Assembly: GCA_027483175.1 (NCBI GenBank)
Contig: JAIXVE010000349.1
Coordinates: 1 to 48,817, forward strand
Source of the DNA: Verrucomicrobiaceae bacterium
Lineage (GTDB): Bacteria; Verrucomicrobiota; Verrucomicrobiia; Verrucomicrobiales; V1-33
Direction of reading: 5' to 3'
DNA: 48,817 nt
The notes beneath the pieces are model-generated. The model worked only from the letters and a program-made list of their open reading frames with translations. It did not search any database and had not been told where the DNA came from. How positions within the stretch are numbered: position 1 is the stretch's first letter; each line of letters begins with the position of its first letter. A program made the position numbers and the translations under genes. Shown piece after piece: positions 40,412-48,817 of this stretch.

Positions 40412-42772
40412 ATGGCCTCCGGTCCCTCCGCCACCACCCGCTCCCGCGCGCTCCAATCCGCCGCCGTCTTCCTCCTCTTCTGCGGCATCGCCCTCCTCCG
40501 CGCCCTCCCCGCCTTCGACCGCGGCACCTACGCCACCGAAGGCGGTGAATGGCTCTCGCGTCTCTGGGACCTCGGCTTCTTCAACATGGTCTTCGGCGCC
40601 CGCGGCGACTACGGGGTCCTCGCTAACATGGTCGTCATCCAGTCCGCCCATTCCCTCACTTCCCTCCTCGGCGGCCACCCGCTCTCCCCCTCCGGCCCTG
40701 CCATCCAGCACACCGTCGCCGCCCTCTACGCCGCCGCCATCTTCACCGGCATCTTCCTCTGCCTCCGCAACCACCACCGCCCCGCACGCGCCCTCGCCGT
40801 CACGCTCCTCATGCTCCTCGTCCCTGACCTCGACGGAGAAAACAGAATCTTCGGCGAAGCCAATAACGTCGGCTTCTTCAGCGGTCTCGCCACAGCCTTC
40901 CTCATCTACCACCTCTGGCTCCAGTCTTCCCTCTCCCGCAGACACCTCCTCATCGCCGGATCCCTCCTCGTCTTCCACCTCCTCACCTCCCCACTAGCAG
41001 GCATCGTCGCCGCCGCAGGCTGCGCCATCCTAACGCTCCGCGCCCTCCTCTCATGGCGCGCCTCCCGAGGCCCCTTCCCCCTCCGCATCCTCGGAGCCCT
41101 CGCCATCATCGCCCTCGCCGCATGGTCCATCCTCCACGCCTCCCCGGGCGTCCCCGATGAAGGCGCTTCCGAATCCTCACAAATCTCCGCCGCCTCCCCG
41201 GAACAACTCCGCCTCCACTTCACCGAACTCGTCTTCTGCCGCCAGCTCTTCTACCCGCTCACCATGAGCTTCTACAGGCTCTGCTCCGACCGCTCCATGC
41301 TCGCCGCCGCAGCCGCCTTCCTCATCCTGACAGCCGCATGGGCCTTCACCGAACGCAGACGCGGCACCCCATGGCGCTCCATCGCCGCCCCGCTCCTCCT
41401 CATCGCCATCGCCTTCAGCATGGCCGCCACCACCGTCGTCTCCAGAGGCTGGCTCTCCCGCATGGAAGCCCCCTACTCGAAAATCTGGCCCATCCGCTAC
41501 TTCCTCATCCAGGCCATGCTCGCCACCGGCACCGCCGCCCTCCTCCTCCTCCGCTCCTCCGACCTCTTCCCCAAAGCCAAATCCTTCATCCACGCCGCTC
41601 TCCTCCTCCTCGCCGCTAACTTCGCCCGCGAACAATCCGCCGCCATCTCCACAGCCATCAACCACGGCAACCCAGACGTCGCCGCCCGCCGCTGGGCCGC
41701 CCAACTCGACCGCTCCGCCGCACTCCACTCCTTCGCCAATCACAACCGCTTCCCCGGCGGCCCCAAAGCCGCCCTCCGCACGGAAATGTACATCGATTAC
41801 CATTTCCTCCGCGTCCCCGCTCGTCTCCTCGATTCCTACCTCCAACGCCCCGGCACAGGCACCACCGGTTCCTGCCCCGCTACCCTCACGCCCCCCGACT
41901 CCATCCTCACCGATCCCGCACGCCGCCCGCTCACCCTCTCACCCCGCCACCTCCGCGTCATCCCCAGACCCTCCGGCACGCTCGTCACCTTCGACCTCCT
42001 CATGGAGGACTCCACCCACTTCAGCGACTCCCGACGCAAACTCTGGTTCTCCTCCCTCCCCGGCCTCTCCAAATGCGCCGCATGGGCCGCTTCCGAAGAG
42101 GTCCCCTTCGACCTCACCCTCGACGGCCGCCGCCGCCGCCAACTCGAACGCTGGCTCTTCAAAGCCGCCCTCTGGTTCGACCAACCGCTCTCCCCCGAAT
42201 CCGCCGCCGCCGCCCTCTCCGGCCTCAAAGCCGGCCTCGGCCCCTCCCCAAACCTCTGCCTCGCCGCCGCAGACCTCTCCGCCGCCACCGCCAACCCTTC
42301 CTTCTCCGCCTTCCCAGACGAACGCGAAACCTTCTTCCTCGATTCCCCCCAACTCCCCGCCTTCTCATGGCTCTGGGACCCAGCCTCCCTCAAATCCACC
42401 AACCTCTCCATCTCCAAAGACGGTCTCCGCCCCTCCGACAACTCCACCGGCTCCCCCTCCGTCTCCCTCACCCTCCCCTCACCTTCCCTCGACGCCGCCT
42501 CCATCTCCGGCCTCCGCATCGAGGTCTCCAGACGCCGCTACAAACCCTCTCGCATCACCGCCATCCTCCACGGCAACTCCGGCCCGCTCCGCTCCATCCC
42601 CATCATCAATCCGGAAGGCGACGCCGTCTTCGAAACCGCCTTCCTGCCACCTCCCGCCTCCTCCGGTCCCATCCATCACATCGAATTCATCCTCGAAAAC
42701 CCAGACCCCTCCCACCCGCTCCGCATCGACTCCCTAACCCTCTACTCCCCCGCCCCTCCGGACCACCCCTGA
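40412..42772 (+). CDS. Polytopic membrane protein of unknown function with large soluble C-terminal half
   Basis: 786 aa; several hydrophobic helices in the first half; starts 1 nt after the preceding stop. Confidence 0.6.
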   Translation: MASGPSATTRSRALQSAAVFLLFCGIALLRALPAFDRGTYATEGGEWLSRLWDLGFFNMVFGARGDYGVLANMVVIQSAHSLTSLLGGHPLSPSGPAIQHTVAALYAAAIFTGIFLCLRNHHRPARALAVTLLMLLVPDLDGENRIFGEANNVGFFSGLATAFLIYHLWLQSSLSRRHLLIAGSLLVFHLLTSPLAGIVAAAGCAILTLRALLSWRASRGPFPLRILGALAIIALAAWSILHASPGVPDEGASESSQISAASPEQLRLHFTELVFCRQLFYPLTMSFYRLCSDRSMLAAAAAFLILTAAWAFTERRRGTPWRSIAAPLLLIAIAFSMAATTVVSRGWLSRMEAPYSKIWPIRYFLIQAMLATGTAALLLLRSSDLFPKAKSFIHAALLLLAANFAREQSAAISTAINHGNPDVAARRWAAQLDRSAALHSFANHNRFPGGPKAALRTEMYIDYHFLRVPARLLDSYLQRPGTGTTGSCPATLTPPDSILTDPARRPLTLSPRHLRVIPRPSGTLVTFDLLMEDSTHFSDSRRKLWFSSLPGLSKCAAWAASEEVPFDLTLDGRRRRQLERWLFKAALWFDQPLSPESAAAALSGLKAGLGPSPNLCLAAADLSAATANPSFSAFPDERETFFLDSPQLPAFSWLWDPASLKSTNLSISKDGLRPSDNSTGSPSVSLTLPSPSLDAASISGLRIEVSRRRYKPSRITAILHGNSGPLRSIPIINPEGDAVFETAFLPPPASSGPIHHIEFILENPDPSHPLRIDSLTLYSPAPPDHP

Positions 42773-42873
42773 CACCCGCACCCGCGGTCCGCACATTTCC
42801 AAAAATTTTCTCCCGCATCCCTCCCGGGCAGTGTAGCGTCTCAGCGGTCCTCAACCGCTTCCACTCCACGCTT

Positions 42874-44511
42874 ATGGCTCCCGTCGAAAAGTTCGTGAAC
42901 TCCGTCCGCCTGCGCATGAACCGCCAGCGCGCTCTCAAAGCCTTCCTCTGGTCAGCCATCGCCGGCGCAGGCATCCTCCTCGCCGTCGCCCTCATCTACA
43001 TCCTCAACGGCTACGCAGTCCCCAGAATCTGCTACGCCCTCGCCGCAGGCTCATCCCTCACCGCAGCCATCGTCGCCGCCATCATCCGCAGACCTTCCAC
43101 CGAAGAAGCCGCCGCCTGCGCCGACGAAGCCTTCCACCTCCGCGACTCCATCGTCTCCCACCGCCGCTTCCAGGCAGAACACAAAGCCGGTGGCTTCTTC
43201 GACCTTCAGGCCAACACCACCGCCGAAACCGTCGCCGCTCTCAACCCCGCCGCCCTCAAATTCGCGTGGCCCCGCAAACTCGCCACCGGCGCCGGCCTCC
43301 TCGCCCTCGCCGCAGGCCTCACCGCCTTCAAATCCACTGACCAGTCCATCCTCGACCGCCTCGCCCGCGAAGAAATGACCGGCGACCGCATGGACGAGGT
43401 CAAAAAGGAATTCGAAGAACTCATCAAGGAACTCGAAAAATCCGCCGACGAAGAGGAACTCAAGGAACTCAACGCCAACGACCTCAAAAAGTACGTCGAG
43501 GAACTCAAGTCCACCAAGGACATCGCCGAAGCCATGAAGCAGCTCGCCGAACTCGAGCGCAAAATGGACAAGGCCGCCAAGGCCCTCGAACAGAAAAAAG
43601 AGGCCCAGCTCATGAAGAAGGCCGGCGAGGAACTCGAAAAAGAAGAGGACCCTCAAGCCCGCGAACTCGCCAAGAAACTCAAGAACGAGCAGTTCAAAGA
43701 GGCCGCCAAAGACCTCGCCAAAATGCTCCCTCAGGAAGAGGAAGGCAAAAAGACCTCCGAGAAACGCAAGGAAGCCGCCAAACTGAAGGCCGCCGCCAAA
43801 CGCATGGCCTCCGCCGCCCGCGCCCAGAAAAACAATCAGGCCAAAAACAGCCAGAACGGCCGCGAAAACGAACAGAACGGTCAGCAGGCCCAGGTCTCCC
43901 AGGCACCCCAGGAACAGGAACTCAGCGAAGAACTCGAACAGCTCGAAATGGAAGCCGACGAGTACGACCAGCAGATGGAAGAAGCCGAAGCCGCCGAAAA
44001 AGCCGGTAAGCTCGATCCCTCCAAGCTCGACAAACTCAAAGCCTCCAAAAACAAGCTCGGCGAACGTCTCAACAAGCTCGGCCAGAAACTCGGCAAAATG
44101 GGCATGAAGCGCGACGCCAAAATGAAGCTCCTCGGCATGTGCAAAAAAGCCGGTCAGTGCCAGGGCTTCATGCAAGGCCTCGCCATGTCCCCCTTCGCCG
44201 CCCCAGGCGGCAAGGAAGCCGGCGTCGGTTCCATCGAATCCCGCCGCGAAGGCTCCGAAGAACTCACCGACAACGGCAACACTTCCCAGCTCAAGGGCCA
44301 GAAGGGCTCCGGCCCTAGCCTCACCAAGGTCGAAGCCGCAGACGACGGCACCGGCGTCAGCAGCCGCCGCGGCGAAGCCAAGGAACGCACGTTCAAAAAA
44401 CAGTTCGAATCCTTCGTCCAGCGCGAGGACGTCCCCGAAGATGTCAAAGACGGCGTCAAAAACTACTTCAACGCCCTCCACGCCGCCGAACCAGCCGCCG
44501 AGAAGAAATAA
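42874..44511 (+). CDS. Membrane-anchored, highly charged coiled-coil protein (DUF4175-like)
   Basis: Start set at MAPVEKFVNSVRLRMNRQRALKAFLWS; two N-terminal TM helices then long E/K/A/Q-rich heptad-like region; next to MoxR/DUF58 genes. Confidence 0.6.
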   Translation: MAPVEKFVNSVRLRMNRQRALKAFLWSAIAGAGILLAVALIYILNGYAVPRICYALAAGSSLTAAIVAAIIRRPSTEEAAACADEAFHLRDSIVSHRRFQAEHKAGGFFDLQANTTAETVAALNPAALKFAWPRKLATGAGLLALAAGLTAFKSTDQSILDRLAREEMTGDRMDEVKKEFEELIKELEKSADEEELKELNANDLKKYVEELKSTKDIAEAMKQLAELERKMDKAAKALEQKKEAQLMKKAGEELEKEEDPQARELAKKLKNEQFKEAAKDLAKMLPQEEEGKKTSEKRKEAAKLKAAAKRMASAARAQKNNQAKNSQNGRENEQNGQQAQVSQAPQEQELSEELEQLEMEADEYDQQMEEAEAAEKAGKLDPSKLDKLKASKNKLGERLNKLGQKLGKMGMKRDAKMKLLGMCKKAGQCQGFMQGLAMSPFAAPGGKEAGVGSIESRREGSEELTDNGNTSQLKGQKGSGPSLTKVEAADDGTGVSSRRGEAKERTFKKQFESFVQREDVPEDVKDGVKNYFNALHAAEPAAEKK

Positions 44512-44557
44512 CATCCCGCGGTCTCCCGGCTCTCCCGCTCCCCTCCTCCGGCACGCC

Positions 44558-44896
44558 ATGAAAGCCGTCCCCCTCGCCGCGCTCGCCGCCACCGCCGCCA
44601 TTGTCCTCAGTCTCCACGCTCAGGACTCCGCAGACCCGGCACCTCCACCAGCCCCACCAGCCCCACCGGCCAAACCCTACCTCGTCATCGACGCCCAACC
44701 TTCCTCTCCGGCCAACGCCGGAAACGGTTCGTCAGATCGTCTCGCCCGTCTCGAAGCACAACTCAATCAAGCCGCCGCCGCCGGCTACCGTCTCGCCGCA
44801 GCCCATCAGGACTGGATCATCATGGAACACAGCTCCCTGGCTCAAGGTCCAGTCTCCAGCGTCCGACGCCGCGTCGTCCTCCCAGTCGACAACTGA
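44558..44896 (+). CDS. Small secreted hypothetical protein
   Basis: MKAVPLAALAATAAIVLSLHAQ signal peptide, 112 aa. Confidence 0.5.
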   Translation: MKAVPLAALAATAAIVLSLHAQDSADPAPPPAPPAPPAKPYLVIDAQPSSPANAGNGSSDRLARLEAQLNQAAAAGYRLAAAHQDWIIMEHSSLAQGPVSSVRRRVVLPVDN

Positions 44897-44933
44897 TCCC
44901 CTCGCACACCTCTCTCCTCTTTTTTCTCCAACC

Positions 44934-45929
44934 ATGTCCCCAGAACAATCCGCTCAGCACTTCCAGGAAACTTTCGAGAAAATCCGCTCGGAAATCAGCA
45001 AATTCATCGTCGGCCAGCAGGACATCGTCGAAAATGTCCTCATCTCCATCATCTGCGGCGGCCACGTCCTCCTCGAAGGTGTCCCCGGCCTCGGCAAAAC
45101 CGCCCTCGTCAACACCATCGCCAAGGCCCTCCACCTGAAGTTCCAGCGGATCCAGTTCACCCCGGACCTCCTCCCCGCCGACGTCGTCGGTACCCAGATC
45201 CTCGTCGATAAAGGCGGCCAGAAGGTCTTCGAATTCCAACAGGGCCCCGTCTTCTGCAACGTCCTCCTCGCTGACGAAATCAACCGCGCCACCCCCAAAA
45301 CCCAGGCCGCCCTGCTCGAAACCATGCAGGAAAAAACCGTCACCGTCGCCAGCAAAACCCACAAGCTTCCGCTCCCGTTCTTCGTTCTCGCCACCCAGAA
45401 CCCCATCGAAAACGAAGGCACCTACCCACTCCCGGAAGCCCAGCTCGACCGCTTCTTCTTCAAACTCTTCGTCGAAGTCCCCACCCACAACGACTTCGTC
45501 GAAATCCTCAACCGCACCACCGGCAACAAACCCCCGGAAATCAACCCGGTCGCCACCGGCGAGGACATCATCCAGATGGGAGCCACCCTCCGCGAGGTCC
45601 CCATCGCCGCCGAAGTCCAGGACTACCTCGTCCGCGTCGTCCGCAATACCCATCCCACGGAGCCCTCCGCCCCGGACTCCGTGAAGACCTACATCCGCCA
45701 CGGCTCCAGCCCTCGCGGTGCCCAGACCATCCTCACCGCCGCACGCGCCCGCGCCCTCCTCAAAGGCCGCTTCCACGTCTCTAAGGAAGACATCAACGCC
45801 GTCGCCGTCTCCGCTCTCCGCCACCGCATGATCCTCTCCTTCGAAGGCGAAGCCGAAGGCATGCGCACCGAAGCCATCGTCAACGACGTCATCGAAAAAC
45901 TCTCCTTCGCCGGTTACGCCGTCGCCTGA
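44934..45929 (+). CDS. moxR: MoxR-family AAA ATPase
   Basis: Start set at MSPEQSAQHFQETFEKIRSE; GHVLLEGVPGLGKTALVNTIAKAL (Walker A), LLADEINRATPKTQAALLETMQE (Walker B), ATQNPIENEGTYPLPEAQLDRF. Confidence 0.96.
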   Translation: MSPEQSAQHFQETFEKIRSEISKFIVGQQDIVENVLISIICGGHVLLEGVPGLGKTALVNTIAKALHLKFQRIQFTPDLLPADVVGTQILVDKGGQKVFEFQQGPVFCNVLLADEINRATPKTQAALLETMQEKTVTVASKTHKLPLPFFVLATQNPIENEGTYPLPEAQLDRFFFKLFVEVPTHNDFVEILNRTTGNKPPEINPVATGEDIIQMGATLREVPIAAEVQDYLVRVVRNTHPTEPSAPDSVKTYIRHGSSPRGAQTILTAARARALLKGRFHVSKEDINAVAVSALRHRMILSFEGEAEGMRTEAIVNDVIEKLSFAGYAVA

Positions 45930-45998
45930 CGTCCTCCCCCTCCCGGGCCTCCCACCCTCCGCCCGCAAGGTCGCCTCCTCTGCCTCCCGTGACCTCCC

Positions 45999-46862
45999 AT
46001 GCTCACTGACCCAACCTTCATCCGCAAACTCGACGGGCTCTACCTCCTCGCCCGAAAGGTCCTCGGCGGCTCCATGCAGGCGGACCGCAAATCCTCAAAA
46101 AAAGGCTCCGGCATCACCTTCGCCGATTACGCCGAATACCACCCCGGCGACGACTTCCGCTCCATCGACTGGCGGGTCTACGGCCGTTTCGAACAGCTCG
46201 TCGTCAAGCTCTTCGAAATCGACGAGGACGCCACCGTCTACATCCTGCTCGACGAAAGCCCGAGCATGCAGTCGAAGTTCACCCTCGCCAAACAACTCGC
46301 CGCAGGCATCGGCTACATCGCCCTCCACATGCTCGACCAGCTCTGCGTCTACGGGCTCGCCGACAAGCTCCAGCCCGTCCTCGAACGCACCCGCGGCCGC
46401 GGCAAGGTCCTCCCCTTCCTCCGCGGTCTCGAAGACGCCCCCACCTTCGGCTCAGACACCAACTTCACCGCCTGCGCCCGCGAATTCCAGGCACGCCACC
46501 GCCGCAAGGGCATCATCGTCGTCATCTCCGACTTCCTCTTCCCCTCAGGCTTCGATGACGGCCTCAAATTCCTCCAGTGGAACAAGCACGAGGTCTTCTG
46601 TCTCCAGGTCCAGGACGACAACGACACCAAGTGCGACTGGAAAGGCGACGTCGACCTCACCTGCGTCGAAACCGGTCAGCACCAGCGCCTCACCATCACC
46701 CCCCGCGAAGCCCGTCTCTACGAACAGGCCGTCGCCGACTGGAACGATTCCCTTCGCAAATGCTGCGCCAAACGCGGCATCGGTCTCGCCTCCACCACCC
46801 CCGCAGTCCCCTTCGAAACCGTCATCACTGACATCCTCAGAAGAGGAGGCCTCGTCGCATGA
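45999..46862 (+). CDS. DUF58 domain protein
   Basis: GSGITFADYAEYHPGDDFRSIDWRVYGRFEQLVVKLFEIDEDATVYILLDESPSM. Confidence 0.94.
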   Translation: MLTDPTFIRKLDGLYLLARKVLGGSMQADRKSSKKGSGITFADYAEYHPGDDFRSIDWRVYGRFEQLVVKLFEIDEDATVYILLDESPSMQSKFTLAKQLAAGIGYIALHMLDQLCVYGLADKLQPVLERTRGRGKVLPFLRGLEDAPTFGSDTNFTACAREFQARHRRKGIIVVISDFLFPSGFDDGLKFLQWNKHEVFCLQVQDDNDTKCDWKGDVDLTCVETGQHQRLTITPREARLYEQAVADWNDSLRKCCAKRGIGLASTTPAVPFETVITDILRRGGLVA

Positions 46863-48634
46863 AGTTCCTCGCACCGCTCTTCTTCTGGTCGTTCCTGAGC
46901 TTCCTCCCGCTCGTCGCCATCTACTTCCTCAAGGTCCGGCCGCGCCGCCGCACCGCCACCGCCTACTTCCTCTGGAACAGGGTCTTCACGGAAAAAAAGG
47001 CCACCTCTCTCTTCCAGCGGCTCCGCGATCTCCTCTCGCTCCTCCTCATGTCCCTCGTCTTCGGCTCGGTCTGCCTCGCGCTCACCAGACCCGAACTCGT
47101 CAATGACGACCGCAAGGACCTCCTCATCCTCATCGACAACTCCGCCAGCATGTCCGCCGGCTCCGGCAGCGCCCAGCGTCTCGCCCTCGCCAAAACCGCC
47201 GCCTCAGATCTCATCAAAGGCATGGACGCCAGCCAGCGCGCCTCCGTCGCCTCCGTCGCCTCCGACGTCAGCTTCCTCTCCCACCTCACGGACAACCCGC
47301 GCCAGCTCCTCGACGCGGTCACCTCCGTCAATCCCACTTCCCTAGACTTCAATCGCAACGCCATCGCCGCCCTCCGCGGCGGCGACAGCTCCGAATGGAT
47401 GAAAGGCCACCGCCTCATCCTCATCACCGACGGCTGCTTCCCCACCGGCACCGCCCCCGACAACGTCGAAATCCTCAAGGTCGGCGACCCGCTCGAAAAC
47501 GCCGGCATCGTCGGCGCAGACGCCCGCTTCCTCCCAGGCGCAGGCAACCGCCTCGGCATCTACATCCGCACCGCTTCCTCCGCCAAAGAAACCATCAAGG
47601 CCGACCTCACCCTCAAACCCGCCGACTCCCCGGCCATCGGCAAACTCGTCTCTCTCGACATCAAACCAGGCACCAACCCCGGCGAAACCTTCGTCATCGA
47701 AGACGCCGCCCCAGGCAAATGGATCGCCTCCCTCGACCTCAATGACGCCTTCGCCGGCGACAACTCAGTCTCCCTCGTCGCCCAGAAACCCAAGCCCGTC
47801 CGCGTCAACGTCCAGGCCTCCGACAAATTCTTCTTCGACACCGCCGTCGAATCCTTCTCCTCCGGCAACAACGGCTTCCTCCTCCTCAGCCCGGAAAACC
47901 CCCAGCTCGTCATCTCCCGCGGCAACGCCCCGGACGCTCCCCTCGCCCTCGTCTTCGAACCCTCCGGCTCCTCCCCATGGTGGTCCGCCATCGGCGAACC
48001 GCTCGAATCCGCCGTCCCTCGCGTCTCCATCCCAGACCACCCCATCCTCCGCCACCTCGACGCCGCAGGCATCAACTTCGCAGGAGCCCGCAAAATCACT
48101 CCAGCCAAAGACGCTCTCGTCCTCGTCGAATCCGAAGACGCCGTCCCTCTCCTCTTCCTCGCCTCCGCCAACGGCCGCTCGGTCCTCGTCGCCAACATGA
48201 ACCCAGTCGAAGCAGACTTCTTCTACTCCGCATGGTTCCCCGTCCTCGTCCACAGCGCCGCCACCCACCTCGCCGGCCGCGACGACTCCCTCGCCGCCAC
48301 CTACCTCCCAGGCGAATCCATCCCTCTCCCAGGCGTCCGCCCAGACGAACCCACCACCATCAAGGCCCCGGACGGTTCCTCCTCCACCGCCTCCGGCAAA
48401 CGCTCCGCCCCTCTCGACAAACCTGGCTTCTACACGCTCCAGAACGCCTCCGGTGAATGGCTCGCCGCCGTCAATCTCCTCTCCCCAGCCGAAACCCTCC
48501 TCGATAACTCCGCCGCCGCCTCCACCGTCGGACCCATCGCCTCAGGCCTCCCGCCCTACCTCATCCTCACCATCCTCGCCATCCTCGTCCTCATCGCCGA
48601 GTCCCTCCTCTACCACCGCCGCAAGGTCGGCTGA
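46859..48634 (+). CDS. BatA/VWA-domain membrane protein
   Basis: N-terminal BatA pattern FLAPLFFWSFLSFLPLVAIYFLKVRPRRR; MIDAS LLILIDNSASMSAGSG; C-terminal TM helix. Start overlaps the DUF58 stop (ATGA). Confidence 0.88.
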   Translation: MKFLAPLFFWSFLSFLPLVAIYFLKVRPRRRTATAYFLWNRVFTEKKATSLFQRLRDLLSLLLMSLVFGSVCLALTRPELVNDDRKDLLILIDNSASMSAGSGSAQRLALAKTAASDLIKGMDASQRASVASVASDVSFLSHLTDNPRQLLDAVTSVNPTSLDFNRNAIAALRGGDSSEWMKGHRLILITDGCFPTGTAPDNVEILKVGDPLENAGIVGADARFLPGAGNRLGIYIRTASSAKETIKADLTLKPADSPAIGKLVSLDIKPGTNPGETFVIEDAAPGKWIASLDLNDAFAGDNSVSLVAQKPKPVRVNVQASDKFFFDTAVESFSSGNNGFLLLSPENPQLVISRGNAPDAPLALVFEPSGSSPWWSAIGEPLESAVPRVSIPDHPILRHLDAAGINFAGARKITPAKDALVLVESEDAVPLLFLASANGRSVLVANMNPVEADFFYSAWFPVLVHSAATHLAGRDDSLAATYLPGESIPLPGVRPDEPTTIKAPDGSSSTASGKRSAPLDKPGFYTLQNASGEWLAAVNLLSPAETLLDNSAAASTVGPIASGLPPYLILTILAILVLIAESLLYHRRKVG

Positions 48635-48706
48635 CTTTCCCGGGAACATCCGCTTTTCAGGAAGCGGATTCCAACTTATCGGAGGCGAGCATCCCGTTCC
48701 GCCTCC

Positions 48707-48817
48707 ATGAGCTCTTCCTCCTACGCCTCCCGCCACCTCGGCCTCCTCCCTGAAGAATGCGACGCCATGGCCCAGCTCTGCGGCCACGAATCCCTCGACG
48801 CCCTCATCGACGCCACC
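48707..48817 (+). CDS. gcvP: Glycine dehydrogenase (decarboxylating), N-terminus only, runs off the window
   Basis: MSSSSYASRHLGLLPEECDAMAQLCGHESLDALIDAT matches the GcvP start pattern RHLGPxxxExxxML..LG..SLDALID.T. Confidence 0.8.
   Translation, partial: MSSSSYASRHLGLLPEECDAMAQLCGHESLDALIDAT

Noticed and set aside
14320-42740. Apparent enrichment of CCTAAC / GTTAGG as a DNA-uptake or architecture-imparting signal
   Set aside because: About 20 copies seen, roughly what the very C-rich strand composition predicts; no consistent flanking context.
43051-44601. 516-aa minus-strand ORF antisense to the coiled-coil gene
   Set aside because: Composition (F/E/G-rich repeats) is the mirror of the E/K/L-rich coiled coil; no independent coding evidence.
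1-48817. CRISPR arrays, tRNA and rRNA genes
   Set aside because: No regularly spaced repeats, cloverleaf candidates or rRNA-like sequence recognised in the window.

Overview
This is a high-GC chromosomal window, probably from a Verrucomicrobia/PVC-type bacterium. That placement is an inference from a PSCyt1/DUF1549/DUF1553 protein, an OpgG-like protein, a MoxR-DUF58-BatA cluster and very strong C-ending codon use. Most of the window is ordinary core genome: dienelactone hydrolase, an ECF sigma gene cluster, bamA, opgG, msrA, a PAS-kinase-like/dnaG/rpoD/TPR operon, metK, a heavy-metal RND efflux system with its two-component regulator, and the start of gcvP. The main anomaly is a compact ~11.5-kb accessory block (about 3017-14680). 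It holds a four-gene minus-strand operon: acyl-AMP ligase fused to a carrier protein, a shortened PEP-mutase/ICL-superfamily protein, a two-module NRPS with TE, and an Sfp-type PPTase. The block is bracketed by two 126-bp direct repeats that I aligned by hand (7 mismatches, no gaps). One repeat is the true 3' end of bamA plus its downstream hairpin; the other is a detached copy that still encodes the BamA C-terminus GRFQVLMDYKF-stop. My hand-read A-domain codes are DLTKVGHVGK (Asp-like) and DAFWLGGTFK (Val-like), predicting an acyl-Asp-Val type product. Secondary points of interest are a histidine-kinase-like protein with a degenerate ATP-binding N box just upstream of dnaG-rpoD, and an AT-hook-like motif in the N-terminus of the housekeeping sigma factor. 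No searches were run; family calls come from motif recognition in the supplied translations.
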